64,000 nt of DNA from Aggregatilinea lenta (lineage in GTDB: Bacteria > Chloroflexota > Anaerolineae > Aggregatilineales > Aggregatilineaceae), in NCBI RefSeq assembly GCF_003569045.1, contig NZ_BFCB01000003.1, positions 806,001-870,000 of the forward strand, given 5' to 3'. Each line of letters opens with the position of its first letter. Within the stretch, counting starts at the first letter, position 1. A program made the translations under genes and the position numbers. Under the pieces are notes generated by a model. The model did not search any database. It was not told where the DNA came from and saw only the letters and a list, made by a program, of their open reading frames with translations. Below are positions 56,781 through 64,000 of this stretch, piece by piece.

Positions 56781-58073
56781 ATGTTGAAGACCGACCGATC
56801 TGCTGAGTTGTTCCGCCGCGCCGTAGAGGTGATGCCCGGCGGCGTGAGTTCCCCGGTGCGCGCGTTCCGTGGAGTGGGCGGCGATCCGCTGTTCATCGCA
56901 CGCGGCGAAGGGCCGTACCTGATCGACGCGGACGGCAACCGCTACGTCGATTACGTCATGAGCTGGGGGCCGCTGGTGCTCGGCCACGCGCATCCGGCGG
57001 TCGTGGAGGCGATCCGCGAGCAGGCGACACTGGGCACGAGCTACGGCGCGCCGACCGGCCTCGAAATCGAGCTGGCGCAGCAGGTGATCGATCTCGTGCC
57101 ATCCGTGGAAATGGTGCGTTTCGTCAATTCCGGCACGGAAGCGACCATGTCCGCGCTGCGGCTGGCGCGCGCTTACACCGGGCGCGACAAGTTCGTCAAG
57201 TTCGAGGGCTGCTACCACGGTCACGCCGACCTGCTGCTGGTCCAGGCCGGATCGGGCGTGGCGACGCTCGGCCTGCCGGACAGTCCCGGCGTGCCGCATG
57301 GCGCGACGGCGGATACGCTCACCGCGCCGTACAACGACCTCGACGCCGTGCGCGCGCTGTTCGAACGCTTCCCTGACCAGATCGCCGCGATCATCGTCGA
57401 GCCGGTGGCGGGCAATATGGGCGTGGTGCTGCCGGAGCCGGGCTTTTTGCAGGGCCTGCGCGTGCTGACGCAGCAGCATGGCGCGCTGCTGATCTTCGAC
57501 GAGGTGATGACCGGATTCCGCGTGGCGTTAGGCGGCGCGCAGGCCGCGTATGGCGTGCTGCCGGATCTGACCACGCTCGGCAAGGTGATCGGCGGCGGGC
57601 TGCCGGTCGGCGCGTATGGCGGTCGGCGTGAGATCATGGAGTGGGTTGCGCCCGCCGGGTCGATGTATCAGGCCGGGACGCTCTCCGGCAATCCGCTGGC
57701 GATGGCCGCCGGACTGGTCACGCTGCGGATGCTGCGTGAGCCGGGCGTCTTCGAGCGTATCGTCGCCGTGGCGGACGCCGTGCGCGCGTGCATCGAGTCC
57801 AGCGCGGCGGAAGCGGGGATCGCGGTGCAGACCGCGCAGGCGGGCACGATGTTCGGCGCGTTCTTCAACGCGCGTCCGGTGCGCAACTATGCCGAGGTGA
57901 AGACCAGCGACGCGGCGCGGTATGGGCGGTATTTCCACGCACTGCTGGAACGGGGCGTGTACTTCGCACCGTCCGCGTTTGAGGCGGCGTTTACGTCCCT
58001 GGCGCACGAAGGCGCGGCGCTCGACCAGACGCTGAGCGTGATCGAGGCCGTGTTCCGCGACAGGCTCGCGTAG
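56781..58073 (+). CDS. hemL: Glutamate-1-semialdehyde 2,1-aminomutase
   Basis: 430 residues. It is a PLP enzyme converting glutamate-1-semialdehyde to 5-aminolevulinate, the second step of the C5 route. The Schiff-base Lys268 is in [18 protein letters not shown]. The PLP-phosphate motif is [10 protein letters not shown] (117-126). AGAAGGG lies before the ATG. It is separated from hemY by 172 bp with repeats, so it may have its own transcript. Confidence 0.96.
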   Translation: MLKTDRSAELFRRAVEVMPGGVSSPVRAFRGVGGDPLFIARGEGPYLIDADGNRYVDYVMSWGPLVLGHAHPAVVEAIREQATLGTSYGAPTGLEIELAQQVIDLVPSVEMVRFVNSGTEATMSALRLARAYTGRDKFVKFEGCYHGHADLLLVQAGSGVATLGLPDSPGVPHGATADTLTAPYNDLDAVRALFERFPDQIAAIIVEPVAGNMGVVLPEPGFLQGLRVLTQQHGALLIFDEVMTGFRVALGGAQAAYGVLPDLTTLGKVIGGGLPVGAYGGRREIMEWVAPAGSMYQAGTLSGNPLAMAAGLVTLRMLREPGVFERIVAVADAVRACIESSAAEAGIAVQTAQAGTMFGAFFNARPVRNYAEVKTSDAARYGRYFHALLERGVYFAPSAFEAAFTSLAHEGAALDQTLSVIEAVFRDRLA

Positions 58074-58101
58074 CCTATTTGATCTTCGTCACTTGTGAGT
58101 C

Positions 58102-58132
58102 AAAAGGCCCGGCGGAACGGATGCCGGGCCTT
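58102..58132. terminator. Bidirectional terminator between hemL and the membrane protein gene
   Basis: A perfect 10-bp stem AAGGCCCGGC / GCCGGGCCTT (58104-58113 with 58123-58132) between convergent genes. Four T follow on the minus strand. Confidence 0.75.
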
Positions 58133-58161
58133 CGTGCCGCTCCGCAGTTCCAGTCCCCAAC

Positions 58162-59043
58162 TCACTGCGCGCGGCGCACCGCCAACCGCCACATGAAGCC
58201 AATCAGCAGGTCCCGCACGATCAGCGTCGCCGCGATCAGCAGCACGACACGCCCGGCGCTGTCGATGCCGAGCATGTAACTGGGCAGTGGGCCAAACGTC
58301 GCGATGACCAGCAGCAGCGTGCGGTTGGCCAGATCGGTCCCGCCCGGCTGCGCCAGCAGCACGACGACGGTGATGGCAGCCTCCAGTACCCAGGTGCCCA
58401 CGACGGCCAGCGTGGTCCAGAAGAGGCCCGCCGTGATCGAGCGGGTCGTCGCGCTGGTGGCCAGAGCGACGATCACCGCCAGCATGTACTGCTGCACCCG
58501 GTCCACGACGAACAGGGCCGCCGTGGCGGTCGGCAGGATCAGCAGCCAGCCGCACAACACCGTGTCGGGCAGGTCGGGCGTCAGCCCGCGCCCGGTAGGC
58601 AGCAGCAGCAAGCTGAGCAGCCCCGTGCCCAGTGCGCCGACCACAAGCAGCATCCCCATGAAGACCAGCAGCCCCTGTATCCATGACAGTGCGCCCACTA
58701 ACTTGTCTAACAGCACCGATTCAACGCCGCTGGGCATGATCTGCAGTAGAATCCACGTCTGGTGGGCGCGCTCGCGGGCGATGGTCGGGCCGAGTGTAAG
58801 TCCGGTGACGACCAGCAGCACGACCAGCGGCACGAGGCACGCAAACACCGGACTGTTGACGGTCATCGTCCCCAGGATCAATGTCAGGCCAACGGTCCCC
58901 GCGAGGACATAGCGCATCGTCGCCGACCGCGCCACGCGCGCAGCCGCACCCTGCCATACCGGTGCATAGCCGACCTCGTGCCAGTAAATTGGGCTGTTCA
59001 ATATGTCGCGTTTGATGCGCTGGAACAGCTTCCACGAATACAT
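58162..59043 (-). CDS. Polytopic membrane protein, possibly an ABC-2-like permease
   Basis: 293 residues from the ATG at 59041-59043, which has AGGA 8 nt upstream. The frame is open to a TTG at 59154 and longer starts are possible. About seven hydrophobic segments follow a short charged N-terminus. The loop TIARERAHQTWILLQIMPSG resembles the cytoplasmic coupling region (ERE...TWE-type) of ABC-2 permease subunits. No ATPase gene is adjacent. The function is not recognisable beyond this. Confidence 0.6.
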   Translation of the reverse strand: MYSWKLFQRIKRDILNSPIYWHEVGYAPVWQGAAARVARSATMRYVLAGTVGLTLILGTMTVNSPVFACLVPLVVLLVVTGLTLGPTIARERAHQTWILLQIMPSGVESVLLDKLVGALSWIQGLLVFMGMLLVVGALGTGLLSLLLLPTGRGLTPDLPDTVLCGWLLILPTATAALFVVDRVQQYMLAVIVALATSATTRSITAGLFWTTLAVVGTWVLEAAITVVVLLAQPGGTDLANRTLLLVIATFGPLPSYMLGIDSAGRVVLLIAATLIVRDLLIGFMWRLAVRRAQ

Positions 59044-59366
59044 CTGGTCAATCCTGCGCTTGGAGCCGCCGGTCCACCGGCTCATCCGGACGATGCGACG
59101 ATCGAGTGTGCGTCTGCGCGCCTGCTTGAAGGTGATACGCGGACGTGGGGCCAATTCGTCGATGCTGCGCCCAGAATATCAAAATTACGGCCTTGTTACG
59201 TATAAGACTCCACGGGCGTCGTGGAGCTTGTGATCCGGTTCGCAGCCCCGCAGGTGGAAGTCCTTCTTGATGAAAGCCCGTCTATCCTTGATAATAATGT
59301 GACAAGGTCACGTATAACGTTTCAACCTTGAGAGTTGGCGCGTCATACGCCAAGGAGAAGAGACAC
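59044..59366. other. Divergent regulatory gap before the second peptide-type importer
   Basis: No gene is supported. ACGTATAA occurs twice (59198-59205 and 59310-59317). GTGAC-AAG-GTCAC is a palindrome at 59299-59311, 56 bp before the importer start. These are candidate operator sequences for an unknown regulator. Confidence 0.4.
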
Positions 59367-61037
59367 ATGCTTGCACGCTTCAAGTCTATACTATTGGTTT
59401 GTATGCTCGTTGTTGCAGTGCTGGTGTCCAGCATCAGCCTCACCAGTGCCCAAGACCTCAAAGTCTTGCACACTGCCTATCTGCCCGGTGACGTCATCCT
59501 CGACCCCTCGTTGGCGACCTGGAATAACGAAATCCAGATCATTAACCAGACGTACCCCGGCCTGACCTCCTTTGACGAGAATACGGTGGAAATCGAGCCG
59601 GGTATCGCCAGCGACTGGTCAGTTTCAGATGATGGCCTGACCTATACGTTCAACCTCCTGCACGACATTTCCTGGGTGACCTACGATGCAAGCGCCGGCG
59701 CAGTGGTCCAGATCATGGACGACTCTGGCGCGCCGCGTGTCGTGACCGCCCAGGACGTGGTGTATGGCATCACCCGCACGTTCGACCCGGCCACCGGCTC
59801 GCAGTACGCGGGCGTGCTGGCGCCCTGGATCGTCAACGGTGAAGCCGCACTCGCAGGCGAAGACGTCGAACTCGGCGTTGCCGCGGTGGACGACTACACT
59901 CTGCAGATCACCTCGCCGAAGGCTGCCAGCTTCCTGCCCATGATCTACGGCATGTGGATGTCCCGTCCCGAGCCGCAGTGGGCGATCGAAGAGTATGGCG
60001 ACGCGTGGACCGAGGCCGGGACCTATCCCAGCTACGGCGCGTTCGCGCTCAAGGAATGGGACCACGATGTTCAGGTGACCCTGATCAAGAACCCGTTCTG
60101 GACCGCGACCGAGACACTGCCCGAACCGAAGCTCGACGAAGTCGTCTTCACGTACCTGGAAGAGCCGGCGATGCTGGCCGCGTATGAAGCCGACGAACTG
60201 GACTGGATCCCGACCTTGCCGCTGTCGGACCTGCCCCGCCTTCAGGCGCAGTACCCCGACGATCTGCACATTGGTCCCGATACCTGCACCTACTACTACG
60301 GCTTCAACACCGAGATCGCCCCGACGGACAACGTCCACATGCGCCGCGCGCTGTCGATGGCGATTGACCGTGCTACCATCGTCCAGATCACCGCGGGTGG
60401 CCAGATCCCTGCCGGGTTCTTCACCCGTCCTGACGTGGCGGCTGGCCCCAGCCAGGAAGACTACCCCGATCTGGCGATCAGCAGCGATGTCGAAGGCGCG
60501 AAGGCCGAACTCCAGGCATACCTGGACGAAACCGGCCTGACCCTGGAAGACATCCCGTCCATCACCCTGATGCACAATACCTCGTCGGCGCACGCAACCA
60601 TCGCCCAGGCCGTCCAGCAGATGTGGAAGGAAACGCTGGGGATCGACATTCAGATCTCCGCGCAGGACGCGCAGACCTACAACGAAACTCTGCGTCGTGA
60701 TGCGCCCAATGTGTGGCGTTTGGGTTGGTGCTACGACTACCCGGATGCGAACAGCTTCATCAACGACGTGTACCGCACCAAGGGCCCGGACAGCAACAAC
60801 CATACCGGTTGGGGCACGGACGAGTTCTACGCGCTGCTCGACGAAGCGGGCGTGACCGAGGATGTGGAAGCCCGTCGCGAACTGTACGCGCAGGCCGAGT
60901 ACATGCTCGTGAACGAATCCGCCGCCATCGCGCCGATCTACTTCTACACCTCGCAGCAGATGACCAAGCCCACCGTGGAGCGGTCGTTTGCAGTGAACCG
61001 TATCGAGCGCCTGGATAAGTGGGACATCAGCCAGTAA
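59367..61037 (+). CDS. Extracellular solute-binding protein, family 5 (peptide/oligosaccharide type)
   Basis: 556 residues from the ATG at 59367, with AAGGAG upstream. An extension to 59328 would place charged residues before the signal peptide and is rejected. The signal peptide ends LTSAQ (about residue 29). Family 5 features are AWVLDPSL-like opening DVILDPSLATWNNEIQIINQ, a YTFNLLHDISW core strand and VHMRRALSMAIDRATIV. It shares the fold with, but is clearly diverged from, the protein at 32574-34097. The ligand is unknown. Confidence 0.92.
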   Translation: MLARFKSILLVCMLVVAVLVSSISLTSAQDLKVLHTAYLPGDVILDPSLATWNNEIQIINQTYPGLTSFDENTVEIEPGIASDWSVSDDGLTYTFNLLHDISWVTYDASAGAVVQIMDDSGAPRVVTAQDVVYGITRTFDPATGSQYAGVLAPWIVNGEAALAGEDVELGVAAVDDYTLQITSPKAASFLPMIYGMWMSRPEPQWAIEEYGDAWTEAGTYPSYGAFALKEWDHDVQVTLIKNPFWTATETLPEPKLDEVVFTYLEEPAMLAAYEADELDWIPTLPLSDLPRLQAQYPDDLHIGPDTCTYYYGFNTEIAPTDNVHMRRALSMAIDRATIVQITAGGQIPAGFFTRPDVAAGPSQEDYPDLAISSDVEGAKAELQAYLDETGLTLEDIPSITLMHNTSSAHATIAQAVQQMWKETLGIDIQISAQDAQTYNETLRRDAPNVWRLGWCYDYPDANSFINDVYRTKGPDSNNHTGWGTDEFYALLDEAGVTEDVEARRELYAQAEYMLVNESAAIAPIYFYTSQQMTKPTVERSFAVNRIERLDKWDISQ

Positions 61038-61058
61038 GGCTCGCTAGACGCTAGTTGT

Positions 61059-61090
61059 GGGGAGCGCACGTGCATCCACGTGCGCTCCCC
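61059..61090. other. Intercistronic stem-loop after the second peptide-type binding-protein gene
   Basis: A perfect 14-bp stem GGGGAGCGCACGTG / CACGTGCGCTCCCC (61059-61072 with 61077-61090), loop CATC, no T-run. It lies between the binding protein and its DppB-type permease. Confidence 0.82.
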
Positions 61091-61124
61091 CTGTCTACAG
61101 AAGCTGGAGATTTAAGGGTCAATT

Positions 61125-62138
61125 ATGGGACAGTACGCCGCCAGACGCTTCTTATACCTGTTGATGGTTTTGATGGTCGTCTCCGCGATCACCTTTTTCA
61201 TCATGCACCAGATCCCTGGTGGTCCCTTCAGCACCGAAAAGAAGCTGAACCCGACCGTGTTGCAGAATCTCAACCAGAAGTATCATCTCGACGATCCGCT
61301 GCCGACCCAGTATGCGGACTACATGGTCGATATCTTCATCCCGCGCGTGACGTCCCAGGAAAAGGTATTTTCGGTTACCGACGATTATCTTGTGAACATC
61401 AACTTGCCGGTCGGGGACGACCTCGCGCTGCGCTGGATCAACTTCGGCCCGTCGTACAAGTCACCTACGCTGAGCGTGAACGACATCGTGCGCGACCACC
61501 TGCCCGTGTCGGCGCAGTTGGGCGTGCTGGCGCTGCTGGTGGCGATGATCATTGGCATTCCGCTGGGCATCCTCGCAGCGCTGCGCAAGAACACAACCGT
61601 GGATTACATCAGCATGAGCACGGCTATTCTGGGCGTGTCCGTGCCCGTCATCGTGCTGGGGCCGACGCTCAAGTATATTTTCGCTGTCGAACTGGGCTTG
61701 GTGCCCACGTCCGGCTGGGGCGAATTCAACCAGATGATTCTGCCCGCCTTTGCGCTGGGCTTTGCACAATCGGCGCTGCTGGCTCGCCTGACCCGCGCCA
61801 GCCTGCTCCAGGTGCTCAACGAAGACTACATTCGCACCGCCTACGCCAAGGGACTGCGTCAGCGTCGCGTGGTGATCGTGCACGCGATGAAAAACGCGAT
61901 GATCCCGGTTATGACGATCATCGGGCCTCTGTTCGCAGCGCTCATTACCGGTACGTTCGTCACCGAGCGCGTGTTCGGCATCCCTGGGCTTGGCTCCTAT
62001 TTTGTCACCAGCATCACCAACCGCGACTATTCCGTGATCATGGGGACCACCCTCATCTTCGCGTTCTTCATCGTTGTGGCGAACTTCCTGGTGGACCTTA
62101 CGTACGCCTGGCTGGATCCGCGCATCCGGCTGAGTTAG
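61125..62138 (+). CDS. Peptide-type ABC transporter permease, DppB type
   Basis: 337 residues. It has DppB-like FLYLLMVLMVVSAITFFIMH at the start and about six membrane segments. There is a longer first extracytoplasmic loop, and the coupling loop is DYIRTAYAKGL before NAMIPVMT. It forms the channel with the gene 10 bp downstream. Confidence 0.92.
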   Translation: MGQYAARRFLYLLMVLMVVSAITFFIMHQIPGGPFSTEKKLNPTVLQNLNQKYHLDDPLPTQYADYMVDIFIPRVTSQEKVFSVTDDYLVNINLPVGDDLALRWINFGPSYKSPTLSVNDIVRDHLPVSAQLGVLALLVAMIIGIPLGILAALRKNTTVDYISMSTAILGVSVPVIVLGPTLKYIFAVELGLVPTSGWGEFNQMILPAFALGFAQSALLARLTRASLLQVLNEDYIRTAYAKGLRQRRVVIVHAMKNAMIPVMTIIGPLFAALITGTFVTERVFGIPGLGSYFVTSITNRDYSVIMGTTLIFAFFIVVANFLVDLTYAWLDPRIRLS

Positions 62139-62148
62139 GACAACAACC

Positions 62149-63216
62149 ATGTCAGCTATCGAAGTGACTCCCCAGGAACAGAGAAGTGCCGCCGCGAGCG
62201 GCGTGATGCAGCTCGGTGACGCGGTGCACCAAAGCCACAGCCCCTGGATGGATGCGTGGCGCAGGCTGCGCCGCAACCGTGCCTCGCTCCTCGGCTTGGC
62301 GATTATTCTGCTCAGTATTCTGGCGGCGGTTTTTGCGCCTCAGATCGCGCCGCATAACTATACGGACCAGAATTACCTCGCGCTGAACTCTGCGCCGTCG
62401 TGGATCGTGGATATCTTCCCCAAGATGAAGTCGCTGGAAGACCAGCCCGGCGGCTATGTCAATGTCAACGACGAATACATCCTGGGAACGGATAACCTGG
62501 GACGCGACCTGTTGAGCCGCATCATTTACGGAGCGCGTATTTCGCTGTCGGTGGCGTTTATCGGCCCGTTTTTCAGCTTGCTGGTCGGTACGATCTTCGG
62601 CATGGTATCGGGTTATGCAGGGGGGCAGGTCGATAATTTCATGATGCGCATTGTGGACATCATGTATGCCTTCCCGACCCTGCTGCTGGTGATCCTGCTG
62701 ATGGCGTTCTTCCGGGCCAGCTTCAACGAGGGCGACCAGGGCACGTTGGCGTATAAGCTCAACCAGCTTGACGCAGCTTTCGGCGGCATGTTCTTCATCT
62801 TCGTCGGCATTGGCCTGACCTCGTGGATGGACACGGCACGCCTCGCCCGCGCGCAGGTGCTGTCGATCCGCGAGAAGGAATACATCGAGGCGGCGGTGTC
62901 CATCGGATCGCGGAACAGCACCATCATCTTCCGCCACATCCTGCCCAACATTCTGGGGCCAATCGTCGTCGCGGAAAGTCTCGCCATTCCAAGATACATC
63001 TCGTTTGAGGCGTTCCTCAGCTTTATCGGCCTCGGCGTCAATCCGCCGCGCCCAAGCTGGGGCGCGATGATCTCCGACGGCTCGAACGCACTGATCAGTT
63101 ACCCCAATCAGGCGATCTTCCCGGCGCTGGCGCTGTTCATGGTCATGTTCGCGTTCAACTTCCTGGGCGATGGCCTGCGCGACGCGCTCGATCCGCACGC
63201 TAACAAGCGCGTGTAG
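62149..63216 (+). CDS. Peptide-type ABC transporter permease, DppC type
   Basis: 355 residues. A hydrophilic N-terminus of about 45 residues precedes the first membrane segment. YILGTDNLGRDLLSRIIYGA is the DppC/OppC signature, and the coupling loop is EYIEAAVSIGS before HILPN. The operon stops here: the next 300 bp are repeat and leader, so no DppD/DppF ATPase is encoded with it. Confidence 0.92.
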   Translation: MSAIEVTPQEQRSAAASGVMQLGDAVHQSHSPWMDAWRRLRRNRASLLGLAIILLSILAAVFAPQIAPHNYTDQNYLALNSAPSWIVDIFPKMKSLEDQPGGYVNVNDEYILGTDNLGRDLLSRIIYGARISLSVAFIGPFFSLLVGTIFGMVSGYAGGQVDNFMMRIVDIMYAFPTLLLVILLMAFFRASFNEGDQGTLAYKLNQLDAAFGGMFFIFVGIGLTSWMDTARLARAQVLSIREKEYIEAAVSIGSRNSTIIFRHILPNILGPIVVAESLAIPRYISFEAFLSFIGLGVNPPRPSWGAMISDGSNALISYPNQAIFPALALFMVMFAFNFLGDGLRDALDPHANKRV

Positions 63217-63223
63217 CACAGCG

Positions 63224-63341
63224 CCGCAGAAGTAAGTGGTGGTTTTCGTAGGGGCGATGCTTGCATCGCCCGTTTGCTTGTAGGGGCAAGTCGCGACTTG
63301 CCCCTATCGGGTAAAGCAAGCTCTACCCCTACGCCATACAG
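63224..63341. repeat. Long family A repeat element (three modules), partner of 8976-9100
   Basis: It has the same order of modules as at 8976. The first palindrome is identical. The middle one is now GGGGCAAGTCGCGACTTGCCCC and the third GGGTAAAGCAAGCTCTACCC. The rest of the 63217-63519 gap is an AT-richer leader with no recognisable gene. Confidence 0.85.
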
Positions 63342-63519
63342 GCTTACTTGCGCACTGGTGTACTCGCTATGCTTGCAGCGATGGCGCGCCGGATTTTCCT
63401 CTCAAGAACCCTCTTCATTTACGGATTTAAGCTGGATTTAAACAGATTTGAGTTTCCTTTAAATCAATAACTCTCGTTTGCGCTTATCCTTTGAACATCA
63501 CACGAAGGAGCGCAAACTC

Positions 63520-63882
63520 ATGGCATCGAATAATAAGCTCACAACCTCCAAGCGATTTCTCGTCCGGCTTTCCCTGGTAACGGGCAGCACCCTGGCGGCG
63601 ATTATCGGCGCGCAAAGCCTCGCGTCTTTGGACCTGCAATCGACCAGTCGTGCCGTCGAAGCGGCGCAGACAGTCGATACAAGTACAGCCGCGCAGGTGG
63701 CCCCAACCATCACGATCATCCGGCACGACGCCGACGACACCGTTTTATCGGTCGATGAAGACGACAGTGCCGCCACCGTGACGATTGCACCGCCGGTCCC
63801 GGTGCAGGTCGTGCCGTCAAACGCGTCATCATCCACCTCGTCCCAGTTCTCGTCCCAGCCGCGCACACGGTCGTCACGATGA
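63520..63882 (+). CDS. Small exported protein of unknown function upstream of apbE
   Basis: 120 residues from the ATG at 63520, with AAGGAG 9 nt upstream. A start at 63478 would precede that site. A basic N-terminus and hydrophobic stretch (about 12-30) form a signal peptide or anchor. The mature part is Thr/Val/Asp-rich and the C-terminus is Ser/Gln/Arg-rich low complexity. It overlaps the apbE-like gene by 4 bp (ATGA), so the two are translationally coupled. I do not recognise the family. The context suggests a flavin-based extracytoplasmic redox system. Confidence 0.7.
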   Translation: MASNNKLTTSKRFLVRLSLVTGSTLAAIIGAQSLASLDLQSTSRAVEAAQTVDTSTAAQVAPTITIIRHDADDTVLSVDEDDSAATVTIAPPVPVQVVPSNASSSTSSQFSSQPRTRSSR

Positions 63883-64000
63883 GCGCGCAGCAGTATGTCC
63901 TTTCGTTCCGCGCGATGGGATCGCAGTTCAACGTCTGGGTGGAAACCACTGCGGACGGACCTGCGGTCGTGCGGCAGGCCCCCGCGTGGGTCGAAGAGAT
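63879..64000 (+). CDS. apbE: FAD:protein FMN transferase (ApbE), N-terminal part, cut by the window edge
   Basis: Forty residues are visible. FRAMGSQFNVWVE is the typical ApbE opening (FxAMGT...), followed by a WVEE segment as in family members. ApbE attaches FMN covalently to threonine of exported or membrane flavoproteins. The start overlaps the preceding stop. The catalytic domain lies beyond the window, so the call rests on the N-terminus alone. Confidence 0.65.
   Translation, partial: MSAQQYVLSFRAMGSQFNVWVETTADGPAVVRQAPAWVEE

Overview
The window looks like chromosome of a Chloroflexota bacterium, most likely of the Anaerolineae. This is inference, not a database match. The support is high GC with G/C-rich third positions, many solute-binding-protein/ABC-permease cassettes each with its own LacI regulator, GH3 glucosidases, Gly/Ala/Thr/Glu/Pro linkers in binding proteins, a Thermus/Chloroflexi-style HemQ and an N-terminal-LuxR STAND ATPase. 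I see no rRNA, tRNA, CRISPR array, phage or transposase gene.

Layout. 1-2.6 kb: the tail of an unknown gene, then a cytoplasmic GH3 beta-glucosidase. 2.9-7.7 kb (minus): a dmsABC-type molybdoenzyme operon behind a NarL-type response regulator. 7.9-17.7 kb (minus): mannonate dehydratase and an SDR reductase (hexuronate catabolism), then a ribose-type ABC importer (two permeases, one ATPase, and a binding protein with two almost identical tandem ligand-binding domains), a D-lyxose isomerase-like cupin and LacI regulator 1. 18.2-24.2 kb (minus): FAD oxidoreductase, CUT1 sugar importer and LacI regulator 2. 24.5-30.4 kb: uncharacterised proteins, a LuxR-STAND-TPR regulator, the decayed end of a sugar permease and an aldo/keto reductase. 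30.7-34.7 kb (minus): a peptide-type ABC importer without ATPases, plus a GNAT enzyme. 34.9-39.4 kb: a muropeptide recycling set (serine hydrolase, AnmK, MurQ, dipeptide epimerase). 39.7-46.4 kb (plus): LacI regulator 3, CUT1 importer and a second GH3 enzyme. 46.8-58.1 kb: a heme locus. 58.2-64 kb: a membrane protein, a second ATPase-less peptide-type importer, a small exported protein and the start of apbE.

The heme locus reads hemA-hemC-hemD-hemB-hemQ-hemE-hemH-hemY-hemL, mostly joined by ATGA/GTGA stop-start overlaps. No hemF or hemN is present; together with hemQ this indicates the coproporphyrin-dependent route to heme b. HemQ carries a C-terminal Rieske [2Fe-2S] domain. A radical SAM/SPASM protein of the AhbD/NirJ type is transcribed divergently from hemA, so the locus may encode both an oxidative and an oxygen-independent enzyme for the last decarboxylation.

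Regulatory architecture is unusually readable. Each of the three lacI genes has a -35/-10 pair with a 17-bp spacer followed by a palindromic operator at the expected transcription start. All five binding-protein genes are followed by a strong stem-loop without a long U-tract before the next importer gene. Two families of intergenic palindromic repeats recur between genes.
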